Source: Flavobacteriaceae bacterium
Lineage (GTDB): Bacteria; Bacteroidota; Bacteroidia; Flavobacteriales; Flavobacteriaceae
DNA: 6,514 nucleotides
Direction: 5' to 3'
NCBI GenBank assembly: GCA_002401215.1
Contig: NVSL01000077.1
Span: 1-6,514 of the forward strand
The position numbers were made by a program, and so were the translations under genes. Positions 1 through 6,012 of the stretch are shown in pieces (the stretch's first letter is position 1; each line of letters starts with the position of its first letter). The notes under the pieces are model-generated. The model ran no database searches, was not told the origin of the DNA, and saw only the letters and a list, made by a program, of their open reading frames with translations.

Positions 1-367
1 CGCGGCGCAACTCGGCCTTGATCCTACCAGCCAGCAAGCGCTGGGAAAACGGCTTGGTAATATAGTCATCCGCTCCCAAATGCAGGCCCAAAGCTTCGTC
101 AATTTCATCGCCTTTGGAGGTTAGAAAAATCACCGGCACTTCGGAGGTTTGCCGCCATCGGCGCAGCAATTCCATGCCGTCCATCCGGGGCATTTTCACA
201 TCAAATATCGCCAGATCAGGCGGAATATCCGTCAATGCCGCCAGCGCCGTCACCCCGTCATGGTAGACGCGAACTTGATAACCCTCGCTTTCCAAAAACA
301 TCGAAACAGAGGTTAAAATATTCTCGTCATCATCAACAAGTGCAATATAGCGTAAGATTTTTTGCAT
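1..367 (-). CDS. chvI: ChvI-type response regulator, N-terminal part (runs off the left edge)
   Basis: This minus-strand reading frame starts at ATG 367-365 and stays open to the window edge, giving 122 residues. It is a two-component receiver domain: acidic pocket D12-D13, phospho-acceptor D56 in [18 protein letters not shown]83 in VIFLTS and K105 in [10 protein letters not shown]. The phrases [14 protein letters not shown] and [13 protein letters not shown] are what I remember of ChvI of alphaproteobacteria, the partner of the kinase ChvG, which acts in the cytoplasm on envelope-stress and acid-responsive genes. The DNA-binding winged helix would lie beyond the left edge. Base composition is above 50% G+C overall and over 60% at the left end, against roughly 30% in the rest of the window. 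An alphaproteobacterial regulator beside flavobacterial genes is out of place and suggests a chimeric contig end. Receiver identity is certain; the ChvI subfamily is very likely. Confidence 0.85.
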   Translation of the reverse strand, partial: MQKILRYIALVDDDENILTSVSMFLESEGYQVRVYHDGVTALAALTDIPPDLAIFDVKMPRMDGMELLRRWRQTSEVPVIFLTSKGDEIDEALGLHLGADDYITKPFSQRLLAGRIKAELRR

Positions 368-372
368 TGTGC

Positions 373-750
373 TCACACAATAAAAGAAGTGTTTTGTAAT
401 ACTTTCTTTAATCCTTCTTCTAGTGAAATTAACTCTTCATTTAACAATTCTTTCATGATTGTAATGTCTGGATTTCTTCTAGTCATATCTCCATCTTCTA
501 AAGGTGGCAGGTGTTTTATTTCAGATTTAGAATCTGTTAACTTAATAATTAATTGAGCTAAATCAAGTATTGATGTTTCAATATTATTTCCAATATTAAT
601 GGTTCTGTTTTTACCATCATTACTAAAAGCAGCTGTAACACAAGCCTTAATGTTGTTTTCCACAAAGCAAAAAGTTCGTGTTTGTGAGCCATCCCCATAA
701 ACGGTTATGTCTTGATTGTTTAATGCTGCATTAATAAATTTAGAGACAAC
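373..750 (-). pseudogene. NAD-dependent epimerase/dehydratase, C-terminal fragment only
   Basis: The frame is open from the TGA stop at 375-373 back to about 762, where an in-frame TAG (765-763) blocks it. Similarity to the SDR-type sugar-nucleotide epimerase/decarboxylase family runs from VVSKFINAAL through VYGDGSQTRTFCFV, INIGNN, LDLAQLIIKLT and LPPLEDGDMTRRNPDI to LEEGLKKVL, about 126 residues. The family is about 310-330 residues, so the N-terminal NAD-binding Rossmann part with its GxxGxxG and YxxxK motifs is absent. A GTG at 663 could be called as a start, but the family similarity continues upstream of it, so it is internal. Intact relatives make or convert UDP-sugars for surface polysaccharides in the cytoplasm; this fragment cannot bind NAD. 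Codon use is AT-rich, like the flavobacterial side and unlike the chvI side. It is either a decayed gene or a piece joined in by a chimera. Confidence 0.75.
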
Positions 751-764
751 AAAAAGTAAATACT

Positions 765-778
765 ATGATTTAAATCAT
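765..778. promoter_or_regulatory. FNR/CRP-like palindrome, distal copy
   Basis: ATGATTTAAATCAT is a perfect 14-base palindrome. Its form (TGAT, four bases, ATCA) resembles the FNR-family site TTGAT-N4-ATCAA. A near-identical copy lies 303 bases downstream, centre to centre. It is about 365 bases from the CBS gene start, too far for direct classical activation, so it may serve a gene lost at the left breakpoint or act as an auxiliary site. The regulator is inferred. Confidence 0.45.
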
Positions 779-869
779 CTTTTAAAAAGGTATAAAATAC
801 TGTAAATAAGGTTAATAAGCGTTTTTTTTATTTTATGTACAAAAATAATATGATACCCAATGGAATATT

Positions 870-897
870 TGTTACATAAGTACGTAACATTTGTTAC
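870..897. promoter_or_regulatory. TGTTAC dyad with an extra half-site
   Basis: TGTTACATA (870-878) and TACGTAACA (881-889) form a 20-base dyad around AG, with one mismatched pair across the 9-base arms. A third TGTTAC follows at 892-897 in direct orientation. Three half-sites on about one helical turn spacing resemble an operator for a dimeric regulator. No regulator can be named, and the downstream gene start is about 240 bases away. Confidence 0.35.
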
Positions 898-1067
898 AGA
901 AGTGAGATGAGTTTTTGTGTTAAAGATGTCAAGTTTTGATGTTTTGAAAAAAGGGAACTCACTTGGTTTTTGAATTAAATATCAGAAAATAAGTAGATTA
1001 TGGTTTTGGGAGGATGAGTTATATATATAGGTGTAATTTCCTGATATTTTTTAATAAAATTTATAGT

Positions 1068-1095
1068 ATGATATAAATCATAATTTTTTATGATT
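1068..1095. promoter_or_regulatory. FNR/CRP-like palindrome, proximal copy, overlapped by a hairpin
   Basis: ATGATATAAATCAT (1068-1081) differs by one base from the distal copy. Its right half also forms a second perfect inverted repeat, AATCATAA (1076-1083) with TTATGATT (1088-1095), so three half-sites lie in a row. The centre at 1074.5 is about 42 bases upstream of the start site implied by the weak -7 box at 1104-1111, the classical position for a CRP/FNR-type activator touching RNA polymerase. The match is direct; the regulator and function are inferred. Confidence 0.5.
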
Positions 1096-1103
1096 CGAGT
1101 TTA

Positions 1104-1111
1104 TAATTTTA
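1104..1111 (+). promoter_or_regulatory. Candidate -7 box of the CBS-domain gene
   Basis: TAATTTTA matches the Bacteroidota -7 consensus TAnnTTTG at 7 of 8 positions. It predicts transcription starting near 1117 and a leader of about 19 bases. No convincing -33 TTTG is seen, which would fit an activator-dependent promoter using the palindrome just upstream. In such AT-rich DNA a match of this quality is weak evidence alone. Confidence 0.35.
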
Positions 1112-1135
1112 TAATCAAATTAAAAGCGTTTTATC

Positions 1136-1555
1136 ATGAAAAAAAGAACTCCCGTTTCAGTAATAATGACTAAAGATGTCATTACGCTTTCTCTAAATGA
1201 TGATTTATTAACTGCCGAAAAACTATTTAAATCGAACCATATTCGCCATATACCTGTGGTGGTTGGTGAACGTGTTGTGGGTATGTTGAGTTTTACGGAT
1301 TTATTGCGGATCAGTTTTGCAGATGCTGTTGACGAAGATGAAAAAACGGTAGATGCCGTTGTCTATAATATGTTTACAATTGAGCAGGTGATGGCTAAAA
1401 ATTTAGTGAGTGTAACGTCAGATACCTTGATTAAAGAAGTTGCAGAAGTTTTGTCAAAAAAAGAATTTCATGCACTACCAGTAATTGATGATGATAAGTT
1501 GGTTGGGATTGTTACCACCACAGATTTAATCAATTATTTGATTGCACAGTTTTAA
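1136..1555 (+). CDS. Stand-alone two-CBS-domain protein
   Basis: The 139-residue product is almost entirely a tandem CBS pair (Bateman module). CBS1 spans about residues 8-62 with HIRHIPVV (35-42) and GMLSFTD (49-55); CBS2 spans about 85-139 with FHALPVI (111-117) and GIVTTTD (124-130). The two Ghh(S/T)xxD motifs are the usual ribose/phosphate contacts for adenine nucleotides such as AMP, ATP or SAM. An acidic linker (DEDEK, 66-70) lies between the domains. There is no signal peptide, membrane segment or attached enzyme domain, so it is probably a cytoplasmic ligand-sensing dimer acting on an unknown partner. ATG 1136 is the natural start since CBS1 begins a few residues later; no Shine-Dalgarno is seen, as usual for Bacteroidota. 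FNR-like palindromes upstream suggest control by oxygen or energy state. The gene converges on, and overlaps by 4 bases, the glutaminase gene. Domain call firm; partner unknown. Confidence 0.92.
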   Translation: MKKRTPVSVIMTKDVITLSLNDDLLTAEKLFKSNHIRHIPVVVGERVVGMLSFTDLLRISFADAVDEDEKTVDAVVYNMFTIEQVMAKNLVSVTSDTLIKEVAEVLSKKEFHALPVIDDDKLVGIVTTTDLINYLIAQF

Positions 1556-2466
1556 AATATTGATGAAGCAGTTTCTGTCGTAAATTTTTCTAAGAAATTC
1601 ATTCCTTTAAAAGAATTTCCTTTTGCATTTAATTTCGGGCTCCAAACTGTAATCACATAATTGTTTGGGTGAATAGCAACGATACCACCACCTACGCCAC
1701 TCTTTCCGGGTAGCCCAACTCTAAATGCAAACTCCCCAGCTTCGTCATATAAGCCGCAAGTTAATATGGTAGCATTGATTCTTTTTGAAATACGGGCAGT
1801 AATAATTTGCTCATTATTATGTAGTAATTTTCCGCCATTTGCAAAAATCAAAAAAGCATTTGAGAGTTCTAAACAGGTCATTTCTAAAGAGCACATGTGG
1901 TAATATAAATCCAACACTTCATCAACATTATTGTTAATATTATTGAAAGATTTCATCAAATTTACATGGGCAGCATTTTTGAATCCATGTTTGGTTTCTG
2001 ACTGCATTACCTCTAAATTATAATTGATATTTTTATTGTTTGCCAATTTTTGTACAAACTGAAGCAACTCTTTTTTAGGGTTTTCTAATTCTGAAATCAA
2101 TACATCACACACCACCAAAGCACCAGAATTTATCAACGGATTTCTGGGAATTCCTTTCTCAAATTCTAATTGTACCAAAGAATTAAACGGATCTCCCGAT
2201 GGCTCAACATCAACGCGATTCCATAATTTGGTGCCAATTAATTTTAGTGCTAAAGTGAGTCCGAAAACTTTCGAAATACTCTGAATAGAAAATTTTTCTT
2301 CAAAATTACCTTCTCCAAAACATTCGTTTGTGATGGTGCATAAGCTCACTCCGAATTTAGTTGAATCCACCTTTTTTAAAGCAGGAATATAAGATGCAAC
2401 CACACCTTCATCAGGAATAGTATTTACATCGTGGTGTAATTTTTCTATTATTTTTTGATAATTCAT
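1552..2466 (-). CDS. glsA: Glutaminase A (serine-dependent, beta-lactamase fold)
   Basis: The 304-residue product is a full-length glutaminase, which hydrolyses L-glutamine to L-glutamate and ammonia in the cytoplasm. The SxxK catalytic pair is S63-K66 in FSIQSISKVFG. By recalled alignment with bacterial and kidney-type glutaminases, the other active-site residues are N113 (NPLINSGAL), E157 and N164 (SETKHGFKN), Y188 (LDLYYHMCSLE), Y240 (CGLYDEAGEFAF) and V258 (GKSGVGGGI). All are present, so it should be active. Length and N-terminus (MNYQKIIEKL) match the family, supporting ATG 2466; the next Met is far downstream. The gene is divergent from the sigma factor gene and ends tail to tail with the CBS gene. 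Bacterial glutaminases serve nitrogen or glutamate supply or, in some species, acid resistance; which applies here cannot be told from the sequence. Confidence 0.95.
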   Translation of the reverse strand: MNYQKIIEKLHHDVNTIPDEGVVASYIPALKKVDSTKFGVSLCTITNECFGEGNFEEKFSIQSISKVFGLTLALKLIGTKLWNRVDVEPSGDPFNSLVQLEFEKGIPRNPLINSGALVVCDVLISELENPKKELLQFVQKLANNKNINYNLEVMQSETKHGFKNAAHVNLMKSFNNINNNVDEVLDLYYHMCSLEMTCLELSNAFLIFANGGKLLHNNEQIITARISKRINATILTCGLYDEAGEFAFRVGLPGKSGVGGGIVAIHPNNYVITVWSPKLNAKGNSFKGMNFLEKFTTETASSIF

Positions 2467-2470
2467 AAGT

Positions 2471-2478
2471 CAAAATTA
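2471..2478 (-). promoter_or_regulatory. Perfect -7 box match just upstream of the glutaminase gene
   Basis: On the minus strand TAATTTTG matches the Bacteroidota -7 consensus TAnnTTTG exactly and ends only four bases before the glutaminase ATG. If used, transcription would start at or next to the start codon, giving a leaderless or nearly leaderless mRNA. No clear -33 TTTG lies at the expected distance, and chance matches are common in AT-rich spacers. Confidence 0.35.
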
Positions 2479-2486
2479 AAGGAGCA

Positions 2487-2500
2487 ATAGTACATTTTAA
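2487..2500 (+). promoter_or_regulatory. ATAGTACA promoter-like element, copy 1 (sigma factor gene)
   Basis: ATAGTACATTTTAA is the same as copy 2 upstream of the peptidase gene except for one missing A. It lies 105 bases before the likely TTG start of the sigma gene, farther than the 54-55 bases of the other copies, implying a longer leader. It is 21 bases from the divergent glutaminase start, so involvement with that gene is not excluded. The repeated word is seen; a promoter role is inferred. Confidence 0.45.
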
Positions 2501-2591
2501 ATATTAGAAAACAAATAGATTTTATCAGACATCAAATTTTAATAGTCAGAACGATAAATATTCACATTAAGTTGTATGTTCGCATCATAGA

Positions 2592-3185
2592 TTGTGCAAT
2601 AAAAACTTGCAAATAGGTTTGGGTAAAATAGCAACCATATTAAAAGATAAATCACAAGAACAATTATGGCGATTGTTTATTGAAGGAGATATGCATGCTT
2701 TTAACTTGATTTATAGCACTCACTACCAAATGCTGCATAATTTCGGGCTCAAATTTTTATCAACTGCCGAAATTGAAGATGCTATTCACGATACTTTCCT
2801 AAACTTATTAAGCTACAAAAAATCTCTAAAAGAGGTAAATAATGTAAAAGCTTATTTGTTTAAATGTTTGCGAAATCAAATTTTTAAAATTAAAAAAAGC
2901 AACAAGCTAGAATTTAGTTTGATTGAGGGCACCATACAAAGTGACGATGAAACCAACGACAAAGAAAAAGCCTTGGTTGAGTTAAAAAAAATCATCCTAG
3001 AATTAAGTCCAAGAGAGCGCGAGATTGTTTATTTAAAATATTTTCAAAGTTTTAATAATAAAGAAATTGCAGAGCTGTTAGATATTAAATATCAAACAGT
3101 TCGTAATATTTTGGCAAATGCCATTATAAAATTACGAGCTTTGGGCGACGATATCATCCCCTTACTATTTCTGCTTTTTAAATAA
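2592..3185 (+). CDS. ECF-family RNA polymerase sigma factor (SusR-like, Bacteroidota type)
   Basis: The 197-residue product has the two-domain layout of group IV sigma factors. Region 2 covers about residues 24-100, with the core AFNLIYSTHYQMLHNFGLKF (36-55) and AEIEDAIHDTFLNLLSY (59-75). Region 4 covers about 131-184, with LSPREREIVYLKYF (138-151) and the helix-turn-helix NNKEIAELLDIKYQTVRNIL (155-174). The hydrophobic tail IIPLLFLLF is common in Bacteroidota ECF factors. It would direct RNA polymerase to a small set of promoters, normally held inactive by a membrane anti-sigma factor; a FecR-type candidate starts at 6152. The start is uncertain: the frame opens after TAA 2568-2570, has no ATG before residue 34, and domain homology begins near residue 22, so TTG 2592 or a slightly later TTG is likely. 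Copies of ATAGTACA lie upstream of this gene, the peptidase gene and the anti-sigma gene. Confidence 0.9.
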   Translation: MCNKNLQIGLGKIATILKDKSQEQLWRLFIEGDMHAFNLIYSTHYQMLHNFGLKFLSTAEIEDAIHDTFLNLLSYKKSLKEVNNVKAYLFKCLRNQIFKIKKSNKLEFSLIEGTIQSDDETNDKEKALVELKKIILELSPREREIVYLKYFQSFNNKEIAELLDIKYQTVRNILANAIIKLRALGDDIIPLLFLLFK

Positions 3186-3200
3186 ATAGTTATGTTTTTT

Positions 3201-3226
3201 ATAGTACAATTTTAATTTTTGCACTC
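3201..3226 (+). promoter_or_regulatory. ATAGTACAATTT promoter-like element, copy 2 (peptidase gene)
   Basis: This 26-base block shares 21 positions with the block at 6098-6123: ATAGTACAATTT is identical, then a T-run and a closing ACTC match. It begins 55 bases before the peptidase ATG, against 54 for the other copy before the anti-sigma ATG. A TA-N3-TTTG sequence (3213-3221) resembles a -7 box with one extra base, so either an ECF promoter or a vegetative promoter with an operator is possible. Confidence 0.55.
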
Positions 3227-3240
3227 CTGTCTAAAGACAG
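3227..3240 (+). promoter_or_regulatory. Small hairpin in the presumed peptidase leader
   Basis: CTGTC-TAAA-GACAG is a perfect 5-bp stem with a 4-base loop, directly after the shared promoter block and 15 bases before the ATG. It is not followed by a T-run, so it is not an obvious terminator. It may be an mRNA 5' stem or an operator; the matching anti-sigma promoter has no equivalent. Confidence 0.3.
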
Positions 3241-3255
3241 TCTTAATCAAATTTT

Positions 3256-5817
3256 ATGAAACAAATATTTAAAGTATTGGTTGTTTTGATTTTTATCAGC
3301 AATCAATTCAACACCCAAGCCCAAAATTATTATTACGAATCGTATCAACCTTTTGATACGAATATTCCAACTCCCGAAGAATTTTTAGAATACCCAATTG
3401 GCGATTATCACACCCGTCACGATTTGGTGGTTGCCTATTTTTATAAGTTGGCAGAAGTATCTGATAGAGCTACAATCACTGTTTATGGTAGGTCTAACGA
3501 AAATCGTAAACTAATTATGTTTACAGTAACAACCTCTGAAAATCATGGAAACTTAAATGGTTACAAAGAAAAACATGAGAAAATTGTTGAAGGTACTCAC
3601 AATATTACTGACTTTTCTGACCTCCCAATTTTTATTAACTTAGGATACGGAGTGCATGGAAACGAGCCATCGAGCACCGAAGCGGCGATGTTAACTGCCT
3701 ATACTTTGGTAGCTTCTAAAAGTGAGAAAGTGCAAAAATATTTAAAAGAAGCTGTTATTTTTATTGACCCAACCATCAACCCAGATGGACGTGATCGCTT
3801 TACAAATTGGGTGAATGTTTTTAAAGGTTCTCCTGTAATTTCTGATTCGTATGATATTGAGCATAATGAGGGTTGGCCACGAGGAAGAACAAATCATTAT
3901 TGGTTCGATTTAAACCGAGATTGGTTATTAGCGGTGCAACCAGAAAGCAATGCAAAACTAAAATGGTTTCACGAATGGCACCCAAATGTTGTGACAGATT
4001 TCCATGAAATGGGAACGAGCAGCACTTACTTTTTTGAACCAAAACAATTATCGGCTTCCTTAACTCCAATTACACCAGAAGAAAATTATACAACGCTTAA
4101 TGATTTATTTGCTGAACAATATTCTAAAGATTTAGACGCAATTGGCTCTTTGTATTTTACAAGTGAAAAATATGATGCTACTTATCCTGGGTATGGTTCT
4201 ACCTATGCAGATTTACATGGGTCTCTGGCTTTGTTGTTTGAGCAAGCGAGCGCTAGAGGACACCTGCAAGAAACCCCAACTGGTGAAATGAGTTTTGCAT
4301 TTACAATTAAAAATCAATTTGTGTCAAGCTTTTCAACAATCGTTGCAGGGATCAAAAATAAGGATGTGTTATATGATTATCAGCAACGATTTTATTTAGA
4401 ATCAAAAAAGAAAGCAGCAGCGGGAAGTGTAAAAGGATATGTTTTTGGTGATAATTTTGACAAGAATAGAACCAAAGCATTTATCGATTTGTTGCTGAAA
4501 CATCAGATTGAAGCTTACCCAATTAATGATAAAATCACCATTAACAATAAAACGTTTAATAAGGAATCTGGATATTTCGTTCCGACTGAACAAGATAATC
4601 ATTATATGGTACAAACCATGTTTGAGACTTATAATAAATATCGCGATAGTGTTTATTATGATGCCTCTGCTTGGTCTTTGGTGAACTTTTATAATATGAA
4701 TTATGAAGAAGTGAAAAAAGCACCGGCACATGCTGATGTGATTTCTGCTGATTTAAATAGTATCAAAATCAACAGTTTACAAAAAAGTAATTATGCCTAT
4801 GTAATTTCTTGGGATGATTATTACGCACCAGCATTGTTGTATCAATTGCAAAAAAACAATGTGATTGTAAAAGTTGCGACCAAAGAATTTACCGTTGCTA
4901 CAAACGGTAAAAACGAATCTTTTGATAGAGGGTCGCTTTTAATTTCTGTGGGAATTCAAAACCAATCTGCATCAGAAATATTTGAGATTGTAAAAACGGT
5001 GAGCACCGAATTTAATATTCAGGCGTATCCAGTTGCCACCGGAATTAGTGTCCGCGGAATTGATTTAGGAAGTTCTAACTTTAAAGCAGTAAAACAACCA
5101 AAAGTGATGATGGTTGTTGAAGGTGGCGTATCGTCTTACGAAGCTGGTGAAGTTTGGCATTTGTTTGAACAACGTATGAAAATGCCGATAACTAAAATTC
5201 CGGAACGCATTTTATACCGAGCAGATTTAAGTAGGTACAACACCATTATTTTAGTGTCTGGGAGTTATTCTTTGTTAACAGAAGCTACCAGAAACAAATT
5301 AAAAGATTGGGTTTCTAAGGGTAATACTTTGATTACTTCTAGAACTGCGAGTTCATGGGTAATCAGAAATAAAATAGTAAATGAAGCTTTAATTACTTCT
5401 AAAAAAGATTCATCTAAAACACGTTTAAACTACGGAGAATCTAGAGAACATATTGGAAGAAACAGTATTGGAGGTGCTATTTTCGAAGTTGATTTAGACA
5501 TCACACACCCTATTGGTTATGGCTATCACAAACGCACATTACCCGTTTATAAAAATAACAGGGTTTGGTTGGCGCCGAGTAAAAATAATTTTTCTACCGT
5601 TGCAAAATATACCGAACATCCGCATATTGATGGGTATGTGACCCAAGAAAATTTAGACAAGTATATGAGCAAATCGGCTTCGATTATTGTGAGCAGAATT
5701 GGCAAAGGGCGTGTGGTGTTGTTTGCAGACAATCCTAATTTTAGAGGTGCTTGGTATGGAACTAATAAATTATTTATGAATGCGATCTTTTTCGGGCAAT
5801 TTGTAAGAGTGCCTTAA
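3256..5817 (+). CDS. Secreted M14-family zinc carboxypeptidase-like protein with a C-terminal amidotransferase-like domain
   Basis: The 853-residue product starts with a signal peptide (about 1-22; basic MKQIFK, hydrophobic VLVVLIFI, ending near TQAQ; no lipobox Cys), so it should act in the periplasm or outside. The M14 domain covers about residues 50-365. Zinc ligands are H134 and E137 (GYGVHGNEPSSTE) and H250 (VVTDFHEMG); substrate-site residues are R179 (NPDGRDR) and N220-R221 (FDLNRDW); the general base is E329 (LALLFEQAS). All are present, so peptidase activity is plausible. A linker domain follows (about 385-600); about 614-700 (PKVMMVVEGG, ILVSGSYSLL, DWVSKGNTLI) resembles the class I amidotransferase-like domain of large M14 proteins, with no catalytic Cys visible at the expected elbow. 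There is no type IX secretion tail. Repeats and a terminator follow. It has its own promoter-like block and lies between the sigma and anti-sigma genes. The substrate is unknown. Confidence 0.92.
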   Translation: MKQIFKVLVVLIFISNQFNTQAQNYYYESYQPFDTNIPTPEEFLEYPIGDYHTRHDLVVAYFYKLAEVSDRATITVYGRSNENRKLIMFTVTTSENHGNLNGYKEKHEKIVEGTHNITDFSDLPIFINLGYGVHGNEPSSTEAAMLTAYTLVASKSEKVQKYLKEAVIFIDPTINPDGRDRFTNWVNVFKGSPVISDSYDIEHNEGWPRGRTNHYWFDLNRDWLLAVQPESNAKLKWFHEWHPNVVTDFHEMGTSSTYFFEPKQLSASLTPITPEENYTTLNDLFAEQYSKDLDAIGSLYFTSEKYDATYPGYGSTYADLHGSLALLFEQASARGHLQETPTGEMSFAFTIKNQFVSSFSTIVAGIKNKDVLYDYQQRFYLESKKKAAAGSVKGYVFGDNFDKNRTKAFIDLLLKHQIEAYPINDKITINNKTFNKESGYFVPTEQDNHYMVQTMFETYNKYRDSVYYDASAWSLVNFYNMNYEEVKKAPAHADVISADLNSIKINSLQKSNYAYVISWDDYYAPALLYQLQKNNVIVKVATKEFTVATNGKNESFDRGSLLISVGIQNQSASEIFEIVKTVSTEFNIQAYPVATGISVRGIDLGSSNFKAVKQPKVMMVVEGGVSSYEAGEVWHLFEQRMKMPITKIPERILYRADLSRYNTIILVSGSYSLLTEATRNKLKDWVSKGNTLITSRTASSWVIRNKIVNEALITSKKDSSKTRLNYGESREHIGRNSIGGAIFEVDLDITHPIGYGYHKRTLPVYKNNRVWLAPSKNNFSTVAKYTEHPHIDGYVTQENLDKYMSKSASIIVSRIGKGRVVLFADNPNFRGAWYGTNKLFMNAIFFGQFVRVP

Positions 5818-5830
5818 AACTATAAATTAT

Positions 5831-5857
5831 CCTACAAGGTCTATTAGACCTTGTAGG
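5831..5857. repeat. Perfect palindromic hairpin, repeat copy A
   Basis: CCTACAAGGTCTA and its exact complement TAGACCTTGTAGG flank a single T, giving a 27-base perfect inverted repeat 13 bases after the peptidase stop. The bases after it are TATTTAATT rather than a clean T-run. It may terminate or stabilise the 3' end of the peptidase mRNA. From memory, such CCTnnnAGG...CCTnnnAGG palindromes recur between genes in marine flavobacteria. Confidence 0.7.
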
Positions 5858-5913
5858 TATTTAATTACACTCTTGTTTTTTTTGAAATACTATTGCTGAT
5901 TCATGAATCCATA

Positions 5914-5940
5914 CCTACAAAGTTTTTGAAATCTTGCAGA
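5914..5940. repeat. Degraded palindromic repeat, copy B
   Basis: CTACAAAGTTT (5915-5925) and AAATCTTGCAG (5929-5939) pair at 8 of 11 positions plus one G-T wobble around a TTG loop. It begins CCTACAA like copy A and has the GTTTTTGAAA core of copy C, so it looks like a decayed member of the same family. Confidence 0.5.
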
Positions 5941-5964
5941 AAGATCAGTCGAGGTTTCTAGATT

Positions 5965-5987
5965 TAACAGGTTTTTGAAACCTGTTA
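5965..5987. repeat. Near-perfect palindromic repeat, copy C
   Basis: TAACAGGTTT and AAACCTGTTA form a perfect 10-bp stem around the loop TTG. The overlapping 10-base palindrome TTAGGCCTAA (5985-5994) and an A-run follow. Stem and loop plan match copies A and B; the bases of the outer arm (AACAGG rather than ACAAGG) mark a second sub-type. Confidence 0.65.
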
Positions 5988-6012
5988 GGCCTAAAAAAAA
6001 ACAATCATTTTT

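Larger units (their letters stand above)
751..1135. other. Gene-free AT-rich region upstream of the CBS-domain gene
   Basis: No convincing coding frame is visible in these 385 bases. The stretch holds two copies of a 14-base FNR-like palindrome near its two ends, a TGTTAC dyad in the middle, an overlapping hairpin and a candidate promoter near the right end, each listed separately. I see no convincing tRNA or structured RNA. The left boundary is the sharp end of the epimerase fragment. Confidence 0.6.

Noticed and set aside
362..556. Plus-strand open frame of 64 codons from a TTG
   Set aside because: It is antisense to the epimerase fragment, whose family motifs are clear, and resembles no known protein.
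977..1049. Separated inverted repeat AAATATCAG / CTGATATTT
   Set aside because: The 9-base arms are 55 bases apart in AT-rich DNA, so chance is a sufficient explanation.
3821..4069. Minus-strand open frame inside the peptidase gene
   Set aside because: It is a shadow of the M14 catalytic region; the plus frame carries all conserved motifs.
4402..4731. Minus-strand open frame inside the peptidase gene
   Set aside because: Low-complexity Ile/Phe-rich shadow of the linker domain, with no family resemblance.
5547..5732. Minus-strand open frame near the peptidase 3' end
   Set aside because: Shadow of the C-terminal coding sequence, with no upstream promoter or motif.
5700..5817. Type IX secretion C-terminal domain on the peptidase
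   Set aside because: The protein ends in NAIFFGQFVRVP, without the beta-rich tail, conserved Lys/Gly pattern or linker of such domains.
5898..5909. Perfect palindrome GATTCATGAATC
   Set aside because: It is real but single, lies between the repeat copies, and has no second copy or promoter context, so no function is claimed.
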